64,000 nt of DNA from Allopusillimonas sp008369125 (GCF_008369125.1 NZ_VOAY01000001.1:1612001-1676000); one strand, 5' to 3'. Shown: positions 9,605-19,031, numbered from the stretch's first letter. The notes: a model not told the origin generated them from the letters alone. A program made the numbers and translations.

Positions 9605-10756
9605 ATGAAACAAGACGTAGGGGCCAATGTTCACGGCGCGCGCATAGAGTCGGTACAAGCGCGCACCATCAGCATTCCGTTGGACAATGCCACTTCATTT
9701 TCTACGCGCAAGGTATTTGCGCGTGACTATACCGTCGTCAAAATCAAGACAGCCGACGGTCACGAGGGCATAGGCTTTTGTTACGGCGGCAGCCGGGGTG
9801 GCGTCATGGTCACTCACGCTGTGCGTGAGCTCTTTAAAGAGATGTTGGTCGGTCAAAACGCCTTGCGCGTCGAAGGCCTGTGGGAAGAGATGTACCAGGA
9901 AACCCTGCTGCATGGCCGTGCGGGGTCAACCATGCGTGCACTGTCAATTATCGACGTGGCGCTTTGGGATCGCAACGCGCGTGCCGCCGGGCTGCCGCTT
10001 AGCCAATACCTGGGCGGCTACGCTAAAGAATCGGTCAAGGCCTATGCCAGCGGTGGCTATTATCTTGACGGCAAAACAAACGAGCAGCTGGGCGAAGAAC
10101 TGGCCGGCTATGTGGCCAAGGGGTTCAAGGCCGTCAAAATGAAGGTGGGGCGTTTTAGCCCGCAGGAGGAAGAGGCGCGCATCAAAGTGGCTCGTGCTGC
10201 CATTGGCGACGACATCTTGCTGATGCTGGACGCCAACAACGCCTGGAAAGACCTGCCCACCGCACTTGAATACATGAAGCGCTATGAGCGCTACAACCCC
10301 TATTTTATCGAAGAGCCCTTTAGTCCCGACGACATCAACAACCACGCTGAGTTGGCCAAGCGCACATCGGTGCCTGTGGCGACTGGTGAAATTGAAGCGG
10401 GTCGCTGGCGTCATCAGGAACTGCTGGAAAAGCGCGCTGCCATGATCCTGCAAACCGACGCGGCGGTATGTGGCGGCATTAGCGAATGGCGCCGCATTGC
10501 TGCCTCGGCGGCAGGGTTTGGCGTCAGCATGTACCCACACTGGTTCCATGACTTGCACATCCACTTGGTGGCAGCCACCCCCAACGCGGAGTATGTCGAA
10601 TTTTTTGCTGACGACCAGGTACTTAATTTTCGTCGCCTTGTGGATACGCAACTGGAATTTACCAACGGCGAACTGCGCGTTCCAACCGAAGCTGGCCTGG
10701 GCTTCCGGTTTGATGATGCAGCGATTGAGCGGTACGCCGTCGATGCCTGGGCTTAG
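9605..10756 (+). CDS. mandelate racemase/muconate lactonizing enzyme family protein
   Basis: A 383-residue enolase-superfamily enzyme, probably an acid-sugar dehydratase. Catalytic features: the KxK pair K178/K180 (VKMKVG), metal ligands D209 (MLDANN), E236 (FIEEPF) and E262 (TGEIEAG), and a His in YPHWFHD at residue 312. This is the MR-type set, with an N-terminal capping domain in residues 1-130. The gene follows the IlvD/Edd gene by 30 bases with its own AGAGGA ribosome site. Having two dehydratases of unrelated folds in one operon suggests either two dehydration steps or two substrates. Confidence 0.85.
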   Translation: MKQDVGANVHGARIESVQARTISIPLDNATSFSTRKVFARDYTVVKIKTADGHEGIGFCYGGSRGGVMVTHAVRELFKEMLVGQNALRVEGLWEEMYQETLLHGRAGSTMRALSIIDVALWDRNARAAGLPLSQYLGGYAKESVKAYASGGYYLDGKTNEQLGEELAGYVAKGFKAVKMKVGRFSPQEEEARIKVARAAIGDDILLMLDANNAWKDLPTALEYMKRYERYNPYFIEEPFSPDDINNHAELAKRTSVPVATGEIEAGRWRHQELLEKRAAMILQTDAAVCGGISEWRRIAASAAGFGVSMYPHWFHDLHIHLVAATPNAEYVEFFADDQVLNFRRLVDTQLEFTNGELRVPTEAGLGFRFDDAAIERYAVDAWA

Positions 10757-10811
10757 CACCCGATCAGACCTCGTATCCACGCAACGCCACGTCAACATAA
10801 AGGAGAGCATC

Positions 10812-11729
10812 TTGGAAGCAAATCAAGGTTTACGCGGCGTTTACTCGCCCGTTGTTACCCCGTTTAACGAAGCACTTGAGCTCGACGCCAGACGCCTGGT
10901 CAAACACTGCCAATGGCTGGTAGATCAGGATGTAGGGCTAGCCGTTTTCGGCACCAACTCCGAAGCCAACTCCATGTCGGTTGCCGAGAAGGCCGGGTTA
11001 CTGGACGCCTTGCTGGATGCAGGCATACCCGCAGAACGTCTTATGCCAGGAACAGGGTGCTGCGCCCTGACAGATACCGTGGAATTAACTCGCCACGCGG
11101 TCAAGCACGGCGCACCCGGTGTACTGATGCTGCCGCCTTTTTATTACAAAGGCGTGTCCGACGATGGGCTGTTTGCCAGCTACTCGGAAGTCATCGAACG
11201 CACGGGTGATGACCACTTGCGCATCTATCTTTATCACATCCCCCAGGTATCGCAGGTAGGAATTAGCCTGGCGTTGATCGAACGGCTAATGAAGGCCTAC
11301 CCGAACACGATTGCAGGTGTGAAGGACAGTTCAGGAGACTGGAACAACACGCAGGCAATGATTACCCAGTTCGGCAAACAGGGATTCAACGTGTTTGCCG
11401 GTAGCGAGACATTTTTGCTGGCCACGCTCAGAGCAGGCGGCGTTGGTTGCATCACCGCCACCGGAAACGTAAACCCCACACCCATTGCACAGCTTTACAA
11501 CAGTTGGCAACAGGAGGACGCCGACGCCCAGCAGGCAGCCTTGGATACATTGCGCGGCACATTCCAGGGCTACACCATGATTCCTGCCATGAAGGCTGCC
11601 ATAGCGCATTACGGCAACGACGCCCAATGGGCTCAAGTCAGACCGCCGCTGGTGAAACTGACCGACGCGGAACAGAAAACCTTAATAGAGCAACTGGATG
11701 CCCAAGGTTTCTCTATGCCCCAACTGTAG
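10812..11729 (+). CDS. dihydrodipicolinate synthase/N-acetylneuraminate lyase family protein
   Basis: A 305-residue class I aldolase-fold enzyme forming a Schiff base with a 2-keto acid. The catalytic Lys is K171 (AGVKDSSGDW), the partner Tyr is Y141 (IYLYHIPQ), and the keto-acid loop is GTNSEAN. In this operon it would cleave or dehydrate a 2-keto-3-deoxy sugar acid formed by the dehydratases. The start is TTG at 10812, chosen because AAAGGAG lies 7 bases upstream and homology begins exactly there; the frame is open further upstream only by overlap with the preceding gene. The biosynthetic DapA is less likely from context. Confidence 0.8.
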   Translation: MEANQGLRGVYSPVVTPFNEALELDARRLVKHCQWLVDQDVGLAVFGTNSEANSMSVAEKAGLLDALLDAGIPAERLMPGTGCCALTDTVELTRHAVKHGAPGVLMLPPFYYKGVSDDGLFASYSEVIERTGDDHLRIYLYHIPQVSQVGISLALIERLMKAYPNTIAGVKDSSGDWNNTQAMITQFGKQGFNVFAGSETFLLATLRAGGVGCITATGNVNPTPIAQLYNSWQQEDADAQQAALDTLRGTFQGYTMIPAMKAAIAHYGNDAQWAQVRPPLVKLTDAEQKTLIEQLDAQGFSMPQL

Positions 11730-11797
11730 GAAGCCGTTTGATCGAGGATGCCATGAACCCATGGCATACCGCCCACAATAAAAGGAGAGAGACAATC

Positions 11798-12784
11798 ATG
11801 AAACAAAAACACATTTTGCGCGCGGTGGTACTAGCCGCAGCAGCCACCCTTCCCTTTGGCGCGTTGGCGCAAAGCTATAGCGCAGGTAAAGACATTACCG
11901 TATTGCAAGGGTTTAAAGCCGGCGGCGGCAGTGATGCCCTGGCACAACTGGTGCAACCGTATCTGGCCAAAGAACTGGGCGTTAATTTTGTAAACCGCTA
12001 CCAACCCGGCGCAACCGGTGCCATCGCCTGGACGCAACTGGCCCAGCAAACCAAGCCCGACGGCACAACCGTCAGCATCACCAATACCCCCATGCTGATG
12101 ACGAACTACTTGATGAACGATTCGATCAAGTATTCGATTGAAGACCTTACGCCGCTGGCCAATGTGGTAACTGACCCCGGCGTGATGGTTGTGGGCAAAG
12201 ACAGCCCGTACAAGACCATGCAAGAGCTTCTTGACTACGCAAAAGCCAACCCGGACAAATTGACGGTGGGCAACTCGGGGGTGGGCGGCGATGACTTTTT
12301 CTCGGTCATCATGATTGAGAAAGCGACGGGCCTGAAGTTTCGCTCAGTGCCGTTCGCCGGTGACGGCCCATCGTGGACAGCGGCCATGGCAGGCAAAATC
12401 GACGCCAGCTCCAATAACCTTGGCATTACCTTCCCGCAAATCAAGGCGGGCAACCTACGCGTTTTGGCCCTGTATGCCGATGAGCGCTCACCCGATATCC
12501 CTGACGTTCCCACGCTGAAAGAACTGGGCATCAACGTCGTGGCGGGATCATCACGCGGCTACAGCGCACCCAAAGGCATGCCCGAGCAGGCACGCAAAGA
12601 GTTTCTGGATGCCATGGACAAAGTCGTGAAAAACCCTGATTTCCAACGCGATGCGGCTGCCCGCGCACTGCCACTGGATTACAAACGCGGTGACGAATAT
12701 GGCGAATTCCTGAAAAACCAAGAGGTTGAATTTACCGCAATTTGGAATGAGATCAAAGACCAGTACGGCCCCGACAAGAAGTAA
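11798..12784 (+). CDS. Bug family (TctC-like) periplasmic substrate-binding protein
   Basis: The extracytoplasmic receptor of a tripartite tricarboxylate transporter, 328 residues. A Sec signal peptide covers about residues 1-24, with cleavage after GALAQ. Family landmarks follow: FKAGGGSDALAQLV, NRYQPGATGAIAW and the ATG-type second ligand loop. It delivers an organic or sugar acid to the TctB/TctA carrier encoded directly after. The start is set by AAAGGAGAG 8 bases upstream; an upstream in-frame extension would remove the signal peptide from the N-terminus. A strong stem-loop after the gene suggests higher expression than the membrane subunits. Confidence 0.88.
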   Translation: MKQKHILRAVVLAAAATLPFGALAQSYSAGKDITVLQGFKAGGGSDALAQLVQPYLAKELGVNFVNRYQPGATGAIAWTQLAQQTKPDGTTVSITNTPMLMTNYLMNDSIKYSIEDLTPLANVVTDPGVMVVGKDSPYKTMQELLDYAKANPDKLTVGNSGVGGDDFFSVIMIEKATGLKFRSVPFAGDGPSWTAAMAGKIDASSNNLGITFPQIKAGNLRVLALYADERSPDIPDVPTLKELGINVVAGSSRGYSAPKGMPEQARKEFLDAMDKVVKNPDFQRDAAARALPLDYKRGDEYGEFLKNQEVEFTAIWNEIKDQYGPDKK

Positions 12785-12799
12785 GTCAGTTTTGGCCCA

Positions 12800-12828
12800 G
12801 GCTGCCCGTTGCTTTCGAACGGGCAGCC
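12800..12828 (+). promoter_or_regulatory. intercistronic stem-loop between receptor and TctB genes
   Basis: GGCTGCCCGTT and AACGGGCAGCC form a perfect 11-bp stem with a 7-base loop, 15 bases after the receptor stop codon. No T-run follows, so it is more likely an mRNA stabiliser or partial terminator that raises receptor output over the membrane subunits. Confidence 0.6.
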
Positions 12829-12868
12829 GCGGCTGACAGCAAGACGCCGCTCATCACGAGGAGACCAC

Positions 12869-13324
12869 GTGAACAGTACACATGTTGTAGGAATAGGCGC
12901 GCTTATTCTGACGGGTATTTTCTACTTTCAACTTGAGGGCCTGCCTTCCGTGGCACAGAGGCTGCCTGGCTTGCTGATCTGGATTGTTGCCATACTGGCC
13001 ATATTGATGCTTGTCGAGGAGGCGGTGAAAAAACGTCGCCTGCGCAAGGTGACGCAAACCGTGGAAGACGACGCACCTCTGCCACCCATCAATTGGAAGG
13101 TCGCCATTTCATTCTCAGTGGCCCTGGTGGTTTACGTCGCCCTGATTCCGGTAGTGGGCTACATCATCACCACCATTATTTTCATGGCAGGTGTGCTGCT
13201 TTTTAGCCAGACCATACGCGCTCGGTCTGCCGTGCTGATCAGCGTGGGCCTTACCGCCTTTGTCTGGGTTGTTTTCATTTGGGCGCTGGGTCTGCCCGTC
13301 CCTCTAATACCGTGGCTGAACTAG
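12869..13324 (+). CDS. TctB family small membrane subunit of a tripartite transporter
   Basis: A 151-residue protein with four hydrophobic segments (roughly residues 5-20, 30-46, 78-96 and 98-145 as two helices), the size and topology of the small subunit of tripartite tricarboxylate transporters. It pairs with TctA in the inner membrane. The start is GTG at 12869 behind GAGGAG; a longer frame from 12809 has no ribosome site. It sits between the receptor and TctA genes, the usual order. Confidence 0.8.
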   Translation: MNSTHVVGIGALILTGIFYFQLEGLPSVAQRLPGLLIWIVAILAILMLVEEAVKKRRLRKVTQTVEDDAPLPPINWKVAISFSVALVVYVALIPVVGYIITTIIFMAGVLLFSQTIRARSAVLISVGLTAFVWVVFIWALGLPVPLIPWLN

Positions 13325-13343
13325 CCGTCCGCAGGAAACAGGT

Positions 13344-14843
13344 ATGGATACTTCATTTATCGCGGTAGGTCTGCTTAACGCACTGACCCCCTACAACATG
13401 TTCTTCATTGTGCTGGGTACGGCAATCGGCATTGTTGTAGGCGCCCTGCCCGGCCTTTCGGCCACCATGGCCCTGGCGCTGCTGCTGCCTATTACATTTG
13501 GCCTGCCGCCTGAAACCGGCTTATCCATGTTGGCGGCACTTTATTTATCTGCGATGTATGGCGGCTCTATTGCCGCCATTATTCTTCGCACCCCCGGAAC
13601 ACCCGCCGCTGCGGCTACGGTACTAGACGGGTTTCCGATGGGCGCACGTGGCGAAGCGGGCCGTGCCTTGGGCATTTCGCTGAGCGCCTCGCTGGTAGGC
13701 GGGCTTATGAGCGGCGTGGCCCTGCTGACGATTGCACCGTTTCTGGGGAAGCTTGTACTGATGTTTGGCCCTGTCGAGCTGTTCGCAATTGCGGTGCTGG
13801 GCATCACAATGATTGGAACGCTCTCCAAAGGCTCGCCGATCAAGGGCTTGTTTTCGGGCGCATTAGGCTTGTTGCTGGCCATGGTGGGCATGGACTCGAC
13901 CACGGGTTCAGCACGTTTTACCTTCGAAAACATCAACCTGTATTCGGGCATCTCTTATACGGTGGCACTGATAGGCATGTTCTCCTTGCCACAAGCCATT
14001 GCCCTGGCTGAGCAGGCGGGCACGGCACCGCCCCCTGCAAATAAACTGGGCGATCGCGTGCTGCCAAGCTTGCGTGAATTTACCAAGCTAATACCCAATA
14101 TTTTCAGATCAGGCATCATCGGCATTGTGACGGGGATTATTCCGGGTAGCGGTGGCGAAACGGCCAGCTGGTTCGCCTACAACGAAGCCAAACGCTGGGC
14201 CAAAGACAAAAGCCAATTTGGCAAAGGTGACCCCGCCGGCATTGCTTCGGCCGAGTCTGCCAACAACGCCGTCGTTGGCGGCGCGCTGGTGCCGACGATT
14301 GCATTGGGTATACCGGGCAGTTCAACCACTGCCGTGCTCCTGGGTGGCTTGATGGTGCATGGCATATTGCCTGGCCCGACCCTGCTTACCGAACACGGTG
14401 AAATCACCTACACGCTGATCTGGGCGGTTATTTTGGCGAATATCCCGCTGTTCATCATCGGGCTGGGCCTGACACGCGTGTGCATTCTGGTGACACGTAT
14501 CCCAAAAATTGTGGTTGCTGCTTCCATTGCGGTGCTGGGTATCGTGGGATCGCTGGCCATCAACAACAACATGTTCGACGTGTGGCTAATGCTGGGCTTC
14601 GGCTTGCTGGGCTATATATTTGAACGTGCCAGCATACCAACAGCCCCCATGGTTATTGGCCTTGTTCTGGGCATGCTGCTTGACTCCAGTTTGGCGCAGT
14701 CGTTGCTCATAGGTTATGACAGCTGGAATGTCTTCTTGACCAGCCCTATTGCCGTCACATTGCTTGCCATCGCTGCGTTTTCTATACTGCAAGCCACCCC
14801 GCTTTTCCGCTGGCTGCGCCGCAAGCCTGTCAAAGCGGCGTAG
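13344..14843 (+). CDS. TctA family large permease subunit
   Basis: A 499-residue transporter with about 11-12 membrane helices; the large subunit of the tripartite tricarboxylate transporter. The signature GTAIGIVVGALPGLSATMAL is near residue 27, and the second repeat shows GIIPGSGGETASWFAYNEAKR near 265. Two inverted repeats of the fold are visible. AGGAAA lies 8 bases before the ATG. It moves the ligand captured by the upstream receptor, coupled to an ion gradient. The ligand is probably the sugar acid processed by this operon. Confidence 0.88.
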   Translation: MDTSFIAVGLLNALTPYNMFFIVLGTAIGIVVGALPGLSATMALALLLPITFGLPPETGLSMLAALYLSAMYGGSIAAIILRTPGTPAAAATVLDGFPMGARGEAGRALGISLSASLVGGLMSGVALLTIAPFLGKLVLMFGPVELFAIAVLGITMIGTLSKGSPIKGLFSGALGLLLAMVGMDSTTGSARFTFENINLYSGISYTVALIGMFSLPQAIALAEQAGTAPPPANKLGDRVLPSLREFTKLIPNIFRSGIIGIVTGIIPGSGGETASWFAYNEAKRWAKDKSQFGKGDPAGIASAESANNAVVGGALVPTIALGIPGSSTTAVLLGGLMVHGILPGPTLLTEHGEITYTLIWAVILANIPLFIIGLGLTRVCILVTRIPKIVVAASIAVLGIVGSLAINNNMFDVWLMLGFGLLGYIFERASIPTAPMVIGLVLGMLLDSSLAQSLLIGYDSWNVFLTSPIAVTLLAIAAFSILQATPLFRWLRRKPVKAA

Positions 14844-14877
14844 CATAAGTAAAAAGACACGCACAGCTACTGGATTG

Positions 14878-15579
14878 ATGATGAGTATTTCCGCAGAAAC
14901 AGCACTAAACCCTGGCGTTCTGGCCCACGCCGAACCCTCGACCAGCCAAATTGTAGATGTGCTCGAAGAAGACATCGTATTTGGCTATTTGCACCCACGC
15001 GAACGGCTGGTCGAAGACGATATATGTTCCCGCTTCAATGTCACCCGTCACGTAGTGCGACAGGCCTTGAGCGAACTGGACAACATGGGGCTGATCGAAC
15101 GGCGAAAAAATGTTGGAGCCTTTGTAAAAGCCTATACCGACAAAGAGGTCATAGACTTATACGTCGTGCGCGACATCCTGGAAGGCAACGCGGCGCAACA
15201 GATTGCATTCCCCGTTGCACCAGACCGACTGCAGGGCTTGATAGCCGTGCAGTGCCAACATGACGAAGCAGCAGAAACCGGCAATATGCGCGCCGCCTTC
15301 CGAGCGAATATAAGCTTTCATCAAACACTATTCGCACTGACCGACAATCCTATTCTTTGCGCAACCATTGACGATTTTGCACGAAGAGCCCATGTGGTGC
15401 GGTTTTTGTCGATGGCCGACGCCCGTTTCCTGCAGAAAGCACGTGATGACCACTGGAAGATGATTAACGCCCTCCAAAACCAGGACCGCGATTTTCTCGT
15501 ATCTACTTGCCGCAGTCACCTGATCCCGTCGCGCGACGCCTATCTCGAACAGTACCGACGGCGCAGCCAGTTCAAATAG
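14878..15579 (+). CDS. GntR family regulator, FadR/FCD type
   Basis: A 233-residue regulator: winged helix near residues 25-85 (RFNVTRHVVRQALSELDNMG) followed by an all-helical FCD ligand domain (YVVRDILEGNAAQ; HQTLFALTDNPIL) with the His/Asp pattern that usually binds a metal and a carboxylate. Two adjacent ATGs (14878, 14881) could start it. It lies inside the rightward operon after tctA, so it should control its own operon; the candidate operator is the palindrome at 7795-7806. Confidence 0.85.
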   Translation: MMSISAETALNPGVLAHAEPSTSQIVDVLEEDIVFGYLHPRERLVEDDICSRFNVTRHVVRQALSELDNMGLIERRKNVGAFVKAYTDKEVIDLYVVRDILEGNAAQQIAFPVAPDRLQGLIAVQCQHDEAAETGNMRAAFRANISFHQTLFALTDNPILCATIDDFARRAHVVRFLSMADARFLQKARDDHWKMINALQNQDRDFLVSTCRSHLIPSRDAYLEQYRRRSQFK

Positions 15580-15620
15580 CCTGACAGGCACTTACATAAA
15601 AAAGGGATAGAGAGAGACCA

Positions 15621-16547
15621 ATGAAAGAACACTTACTACAAATAGGCAGCTTTCCAGACTTCGTGCAAGACAAGATCGACGCCGAGTTTGTACGCCATGA
15701 CTGGGAATCACTTCAGGCCTCGCCTGCACTTTTGCCCAAAGTGCGCGGCATCATTACCCGCAGTAATTATCTTGTGCCAGCCGATACCATCCACAGCCTA
15801 AGCAACCTGGGGGTCATCGCCACGTGTGGTGTGGGCTACGACTTGATCCCACTGCAATTGGCCAAAGAAAAAGGCATTGTGGTCGCAAACACGCCCAATG
15901 TGCTCAACAGCGCTGTGGCAGAACTGGCAGTGGGCCTTACGCTGGCCATGCTGCGTCAGTTGCCGCAGGCACACAATTTTGCAAAAACGTCGCAGTGGCC
16001 GCAGTCCAACTTTTCACTGGGCACCAATCTGTCGGGCAAAACGGTGGGTATTATTGGCCTGGGTCGCATTGGTCGAGAAATTGCACGACGCTTTGAAGCC
16101 TTCGACGTTTCGCTTGCCTACTTTGGACGTACCCGGCAAAACGTCGACCTGCGGTTTGAGCCCCAACTTCTCAAACTTGCAGAAACCAGCGATATCCTTA
16201 TCATTGCAGCGCCGGGTGGGCCAGAGACAGCAAAAATGATTAATGCCGACGTGCTCAATGCGCTTGGCCCCAACGGTTATCTGGTGAATATTGCCCGCGG
16301 GTCTTTAGTGGACGAAGACGCACTGGCAGAGGCGCTACGTGAAGGCGTTATTGCCGGGGCGGCGCTGGACGTGTTCAACAATGAACCCCACATTAACCCG
16401 CAGTTGTTGAATCTTGACCGGCTTATCCTGGCGCCGCACATTGGCAGCGCCACCCATGAAACCCGTCTTGCGATGGCCGAGTTAACGCTGCAAAACCTCC
16501 GGCAGTTTTACCGTGACGGCAGTGTACTAACACCAGTCAGCGTTTGA
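15621..16547 (+). CDS. D-isomer 2-hydroxyacid dehydrogenase
   Basis: A 308-residue NAD(P)-dependent enzyme that interconverts 2-keto and D-2-hydroxy acids (glyoxylate/hydroxypyruvate reductase-like). The nucleotide loop is GIIGLGRIGREIA; catalytic residues are the Arg in NIARGSLVDEDAL, the Glu in DVFNNEPH and the His in LAPHIGSATHE. It closes the rightward operon, 41 bases after the FCD regulator. A role in handling the keto acid or glyoxylate-type product of the lyase is plausible. Confidence 0.85.
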   Translation: MKEHLLQIGSFPDFVQDKIDAEFVRHDWESLQASPALLPKVRGIITRSNYLVPADTIHSLSNLGVIATCGVGYDLIPLQLAKEKGIVVANTPNVLNSAVAELAVGLTLAMLRQLPQAHNFAKTSQWPQSNFSLGTNLSGKTVGIIGLGRIGREIARRFEAFDVSLAYFGRTRQNVDLRFEPQLLKLAETSDILIIAAPGGPETAKMINADVLNALGPNGYLVNIARGSLVDEDALAEALREGVIAGAALDVFNNEPHINPQLLNLDRLILAPHIGSATHETRLAMAELTLQNLRQFYRDGSVLTPVSV

Positions 16548-16559
16548 GTTGGGCATCCC

Positions 16560-16745
16560 ATTAAATCTGCCTCTTTCACTCTCTCTTCTATTACTCACGA
16601 AGCGCTGTGCACGGTAGGGCAAAATATAAAAACTGCTCGCTTGCGTCGTGGCGAGTCTGAAAACCTGGCCGCCGAACGTACAGGCGTATCGCGCCATACC
16701 TGGCGTCATCTCGAAGAAGGCTCAGTCAAAGTAGCACTTGGCTAG
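16560..16745 (+). pseudogene. truncated XRE/HipB-like HTH gene remnant
   Basis: In one frame (no ATG/GTG/TTG start, beginning ATT AAA) about 61 codons read as an XRE-type DNA-binding domain: GQNIKTARLRRGES, LAAERTGVSRHTWRHLEEGS and VALG, then a TAG at 16743. The pattern matches small HipB-like regulators, which would continue some 30 residues past VALG. The missing start and early stop suggest decay. No HipA-like partner is present nearby. This is the main content of the 372-base gap after the dehydrogenase gene. Confidence 0.55.
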
Positions 16746-16768
16746 CGGCCTTCAGGCCAAGCAACCCT

Positions 16769-16825
16769 GTGACACATGACCACGCGTTCAGCGGACTAAT
16801 TTCTCACTTCTCTAAAATGTGTCAC
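16769..16825. promoter_or_regulatory. 9-bp inverted repeat upstream of the BCCT gene
   Basis: GTGACACAT (16769-16777) and ATGTGTCAC (16817-16825) are exact reverse complements separated by 39 bases, 95 bases before the BCCT start. This could be a two-site operator or leader structure; no protein is assigned. Confidence 0.35.
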
Positions 16826-16919
16826 TATTCGGCATCGGACTACGGGTCAATCACGACCGGCTAGCCTCGTCGTGTACTGGTTACCCGTAGCCCCTTTTAC
16901 ATAAAAAGAAGGAGTTGCA

Positions 16920-19031
16920 ATGGCCGCCGTACAACCCAAAGCCAACTGGAAGTCGACAATACTGATGCCGGTATTTATACCGGCCGTCATCCTGATTCTG
17001 TTACTGGTGCTAGGCACCGTCGCCAATCCAAAACTCGCGGGCGACGTGTTTACGAACACCCTGGCCTACGTCACCCGCAACTTCGGCTGGTTTTACATGC
17101 TGTCGGTGGCCATCTTTCTGGTGTTTATTGTGCTGGTCGCGACCAGCAAATGGGGCAACATCAAACTGGGGCCCGATCACTCAGAACCCCAATACAGCTT
17201 TGTGTCCTGGTTCGCCATGCTGTTTTCGGCTGGCTACGGCATTGCGCTGCTGTTTTTTGGTGTGGCCGAACCGGTGCTGCACTATGCCATGCCACCCCAA
17301 GGTGCCGGCGAAACGCTTGACGCAGCAAAGCAAGCGATGCAAATTGCGTTTTTCCACTGGGGCTTTCATATCTGGGCAATTTACGGCCTGGTAGGGTTGG
17401 TGCTGGCGTATTTTGCGTTTCGCCATGGGCTGCCGCTGTCCATGCGTTCCGCCCTGTATCCGCTGATCGGAAAGCGCATCCACGGGCCCATAGGCCACAC
17501 CGTAGACATTATCGCCATCCTGGGCACCATGTTTGGCCTGGCCACCTCATTGGGCCTGTCGGTCATGCAGATCAATACAGGGCTTAACTACCTGTGGCCG
17601 TCGATTCCCATCAACAACACTGTTCAGGTTATCGCGATTGCTGCGATCACAGGCCTGGCGCTGTTTTCGGTAGTGGCGGGTCTGGACAAAGGTGTAAAAA
17701 ACCTGTCTATCCTCAATATGGTGCTGGCGACCGCGTTAATGCTGTTTGTTTTTGCGGTGGGGCCAACTCTTTTCATTCTTGAAACGTTTTTGCAGAACAC
17801 CGGCGCGTATCTAAATAACATTATTGAACGCACCTTCAATCTGCAGGCATATACGCGCAGCGACTGGATAGGCAACTGGACACTATTTATTTTTGGATGG
17901 ACGATCGCTTGGTCGCCCTTCGTGGGGCTGTTTATTGCAAAGATCAGCCGTGGCCGCACCATCCGCCAGTTTGTGTTTGGTGTCATGCTGGTTCCGACGA
18001 TTTTCACCTTCTTCTGGTTCTCGGTATTCGGCGAAACAGCACTCTACGCCATTATGAACCAGGGCTACACCTCTCTGATTGCCGAGGTTCAGAACAACAA
18101 CGCCATTGCACTGTTCAAATTGCTTGAGCATCTGCCGTTTACATCGATTGTCTCCTTCCTCACGGTTATATTGATCATCACGTTTTTTGTCACCTCGTCT
18201 GACTCAGCATCCCTGGTCATCGACTCATTGGCAGCAGGTGGCATTGCAAATACTCCGGCAACCCAACGCGCCTTTTGGGCCATTCTCGAAGGTGTCGTAG
18301 CTGCCGTTCTATTACTGGCCGGAGGCCTTCATGCACTGCAAAGCATGACTATCATCAGTGCGCTACCTTTCTCAATCATTCTGCTTATTTCTGCGGTCGG
18401 GATGTGGCGCGCACTGGCGATCGAAACGCACCGAGACAAAAGCCTGGAACAGCAAAAGCAGCATCGTCAGACTGGCGGTGCATCCAGTACCTGGAAGAAA
18501 CGTCTGGCCGGAATTGTGGACTACCCCGACCTTGACCACGTAAAAACCTATATAACGGACGACGTGATGGGCACCATGAAACGCCTTGCACAGGGCCTGG
18601 ACGAACAGGGCTGGCCGGCCAAGGTCATGCTGGAAAGCGACCCGTGCCGTGCTTACCTCGAAATCGAAGTGCATAAGCCAGACCAACTCGACTTTTTATA
18701 CGAAGTGCGTCTGCGCGACTACGAAATGCCCGCCTTCGCTTCGCCCAGTACCGCAATCATGCATACCGCAGACAATTCCGAGAATGCAGATGCCACTACC
18801 CAAGCATCAACTGCACGCTACTACCGTGCAGAAGTGTTCTTGCAGCGTGGTGGGTTGGATTATGACGTCTATGGGTATACACAGCAGGAGCTGATCAGCG
18901 ATATTCTTGATCACTTCGAAAGATATCTGAGCTTTCTGCAGATATCACCCGATGTGTTGCCATGGAATATGGCGGAGCATGATGAAATGCTGCAAGAAAA
19001 GCCTGATGACCAAATCGCTGTACAAACCTAA
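16920..19031 (+). CDS. BCCT family transporter, BetT-like (choline/betaine)
   Basis: A 703-residue secondary transporter of the betaine/carnitine/choline family. About twelve helices fill residues 15-500, including the family stretch around FFGVAEPVLHYAMPP and the region WAIYGLVGLVLAYFAFRHG. The long C-terminal cytoplasmic domain (about 510-703; RAEVFLQRGGLDYDVYGY, LISDILDHFERY) is typical of BetT and is used in osmotic sensing. The start is set by AAGGAG 7 bases upstream. No betaine synthesis genes are adjacent, so uptake for osmoprotection or for catabolism cannot be separated. Confidence 0.85.
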   Translation: MAAVQPKANWKSTILMPVFIPAVILILLLVLGTVANPKLAGDVFTNTLAYVTRNFGWFYMLSVAIFLVFIVLVATSKWGNIKLGPDHSEPQYSFVSWFAMLFSAGYGIALLFFGVAEPVLHYAMPPQGAGETLDAAKQAMQIAFFHWGFHIWAIYGLVGLVLAYFAFRHGLPLSMRSALYPLIGKRIHGPIGHTVDIIAILGTMFGLATSLGLSVMQINTGLNYLWPSIPINNTVQVIAIAAITGLALFSVVAGLDKGVKNLSILNMVLATALMLFVFAVGPTLFILETFLQNTGAYLNNIIERTFNLQAYTRSDWIGNWTLFIFGWTIAWSPFVGLFIAKISRGRTIRQFVFGVMLVPTIFTFFWFSVFGETALYAIMNQGYTSLIAEVQNNNAIALFKLLEHLPFTSIVSFLTVILIITFFVTSSDSASLVIDSLAAGGIANTPATQRAFWAILEGVVAAVLLLAGGLHALQSMTIISALPFSIILLISAVGMWRALAIETHRDKSLEQQKQHRQTGGASSTWKKRLAGIVDYPDLDHVKTYITDDVMGTMKRLAQGLDEQGWPAKVMLESDPCRAYLEIEVHKPDQLDFLYEVRLRDYEMPAFASPSTAIMHTADNSENADATTQASTARYYRAEVFLQRGGLDYDVYGYTQQELISDILDHFERYLSFLQISPDVLPWNMAEHDEMLQEKPDDQIAVQT

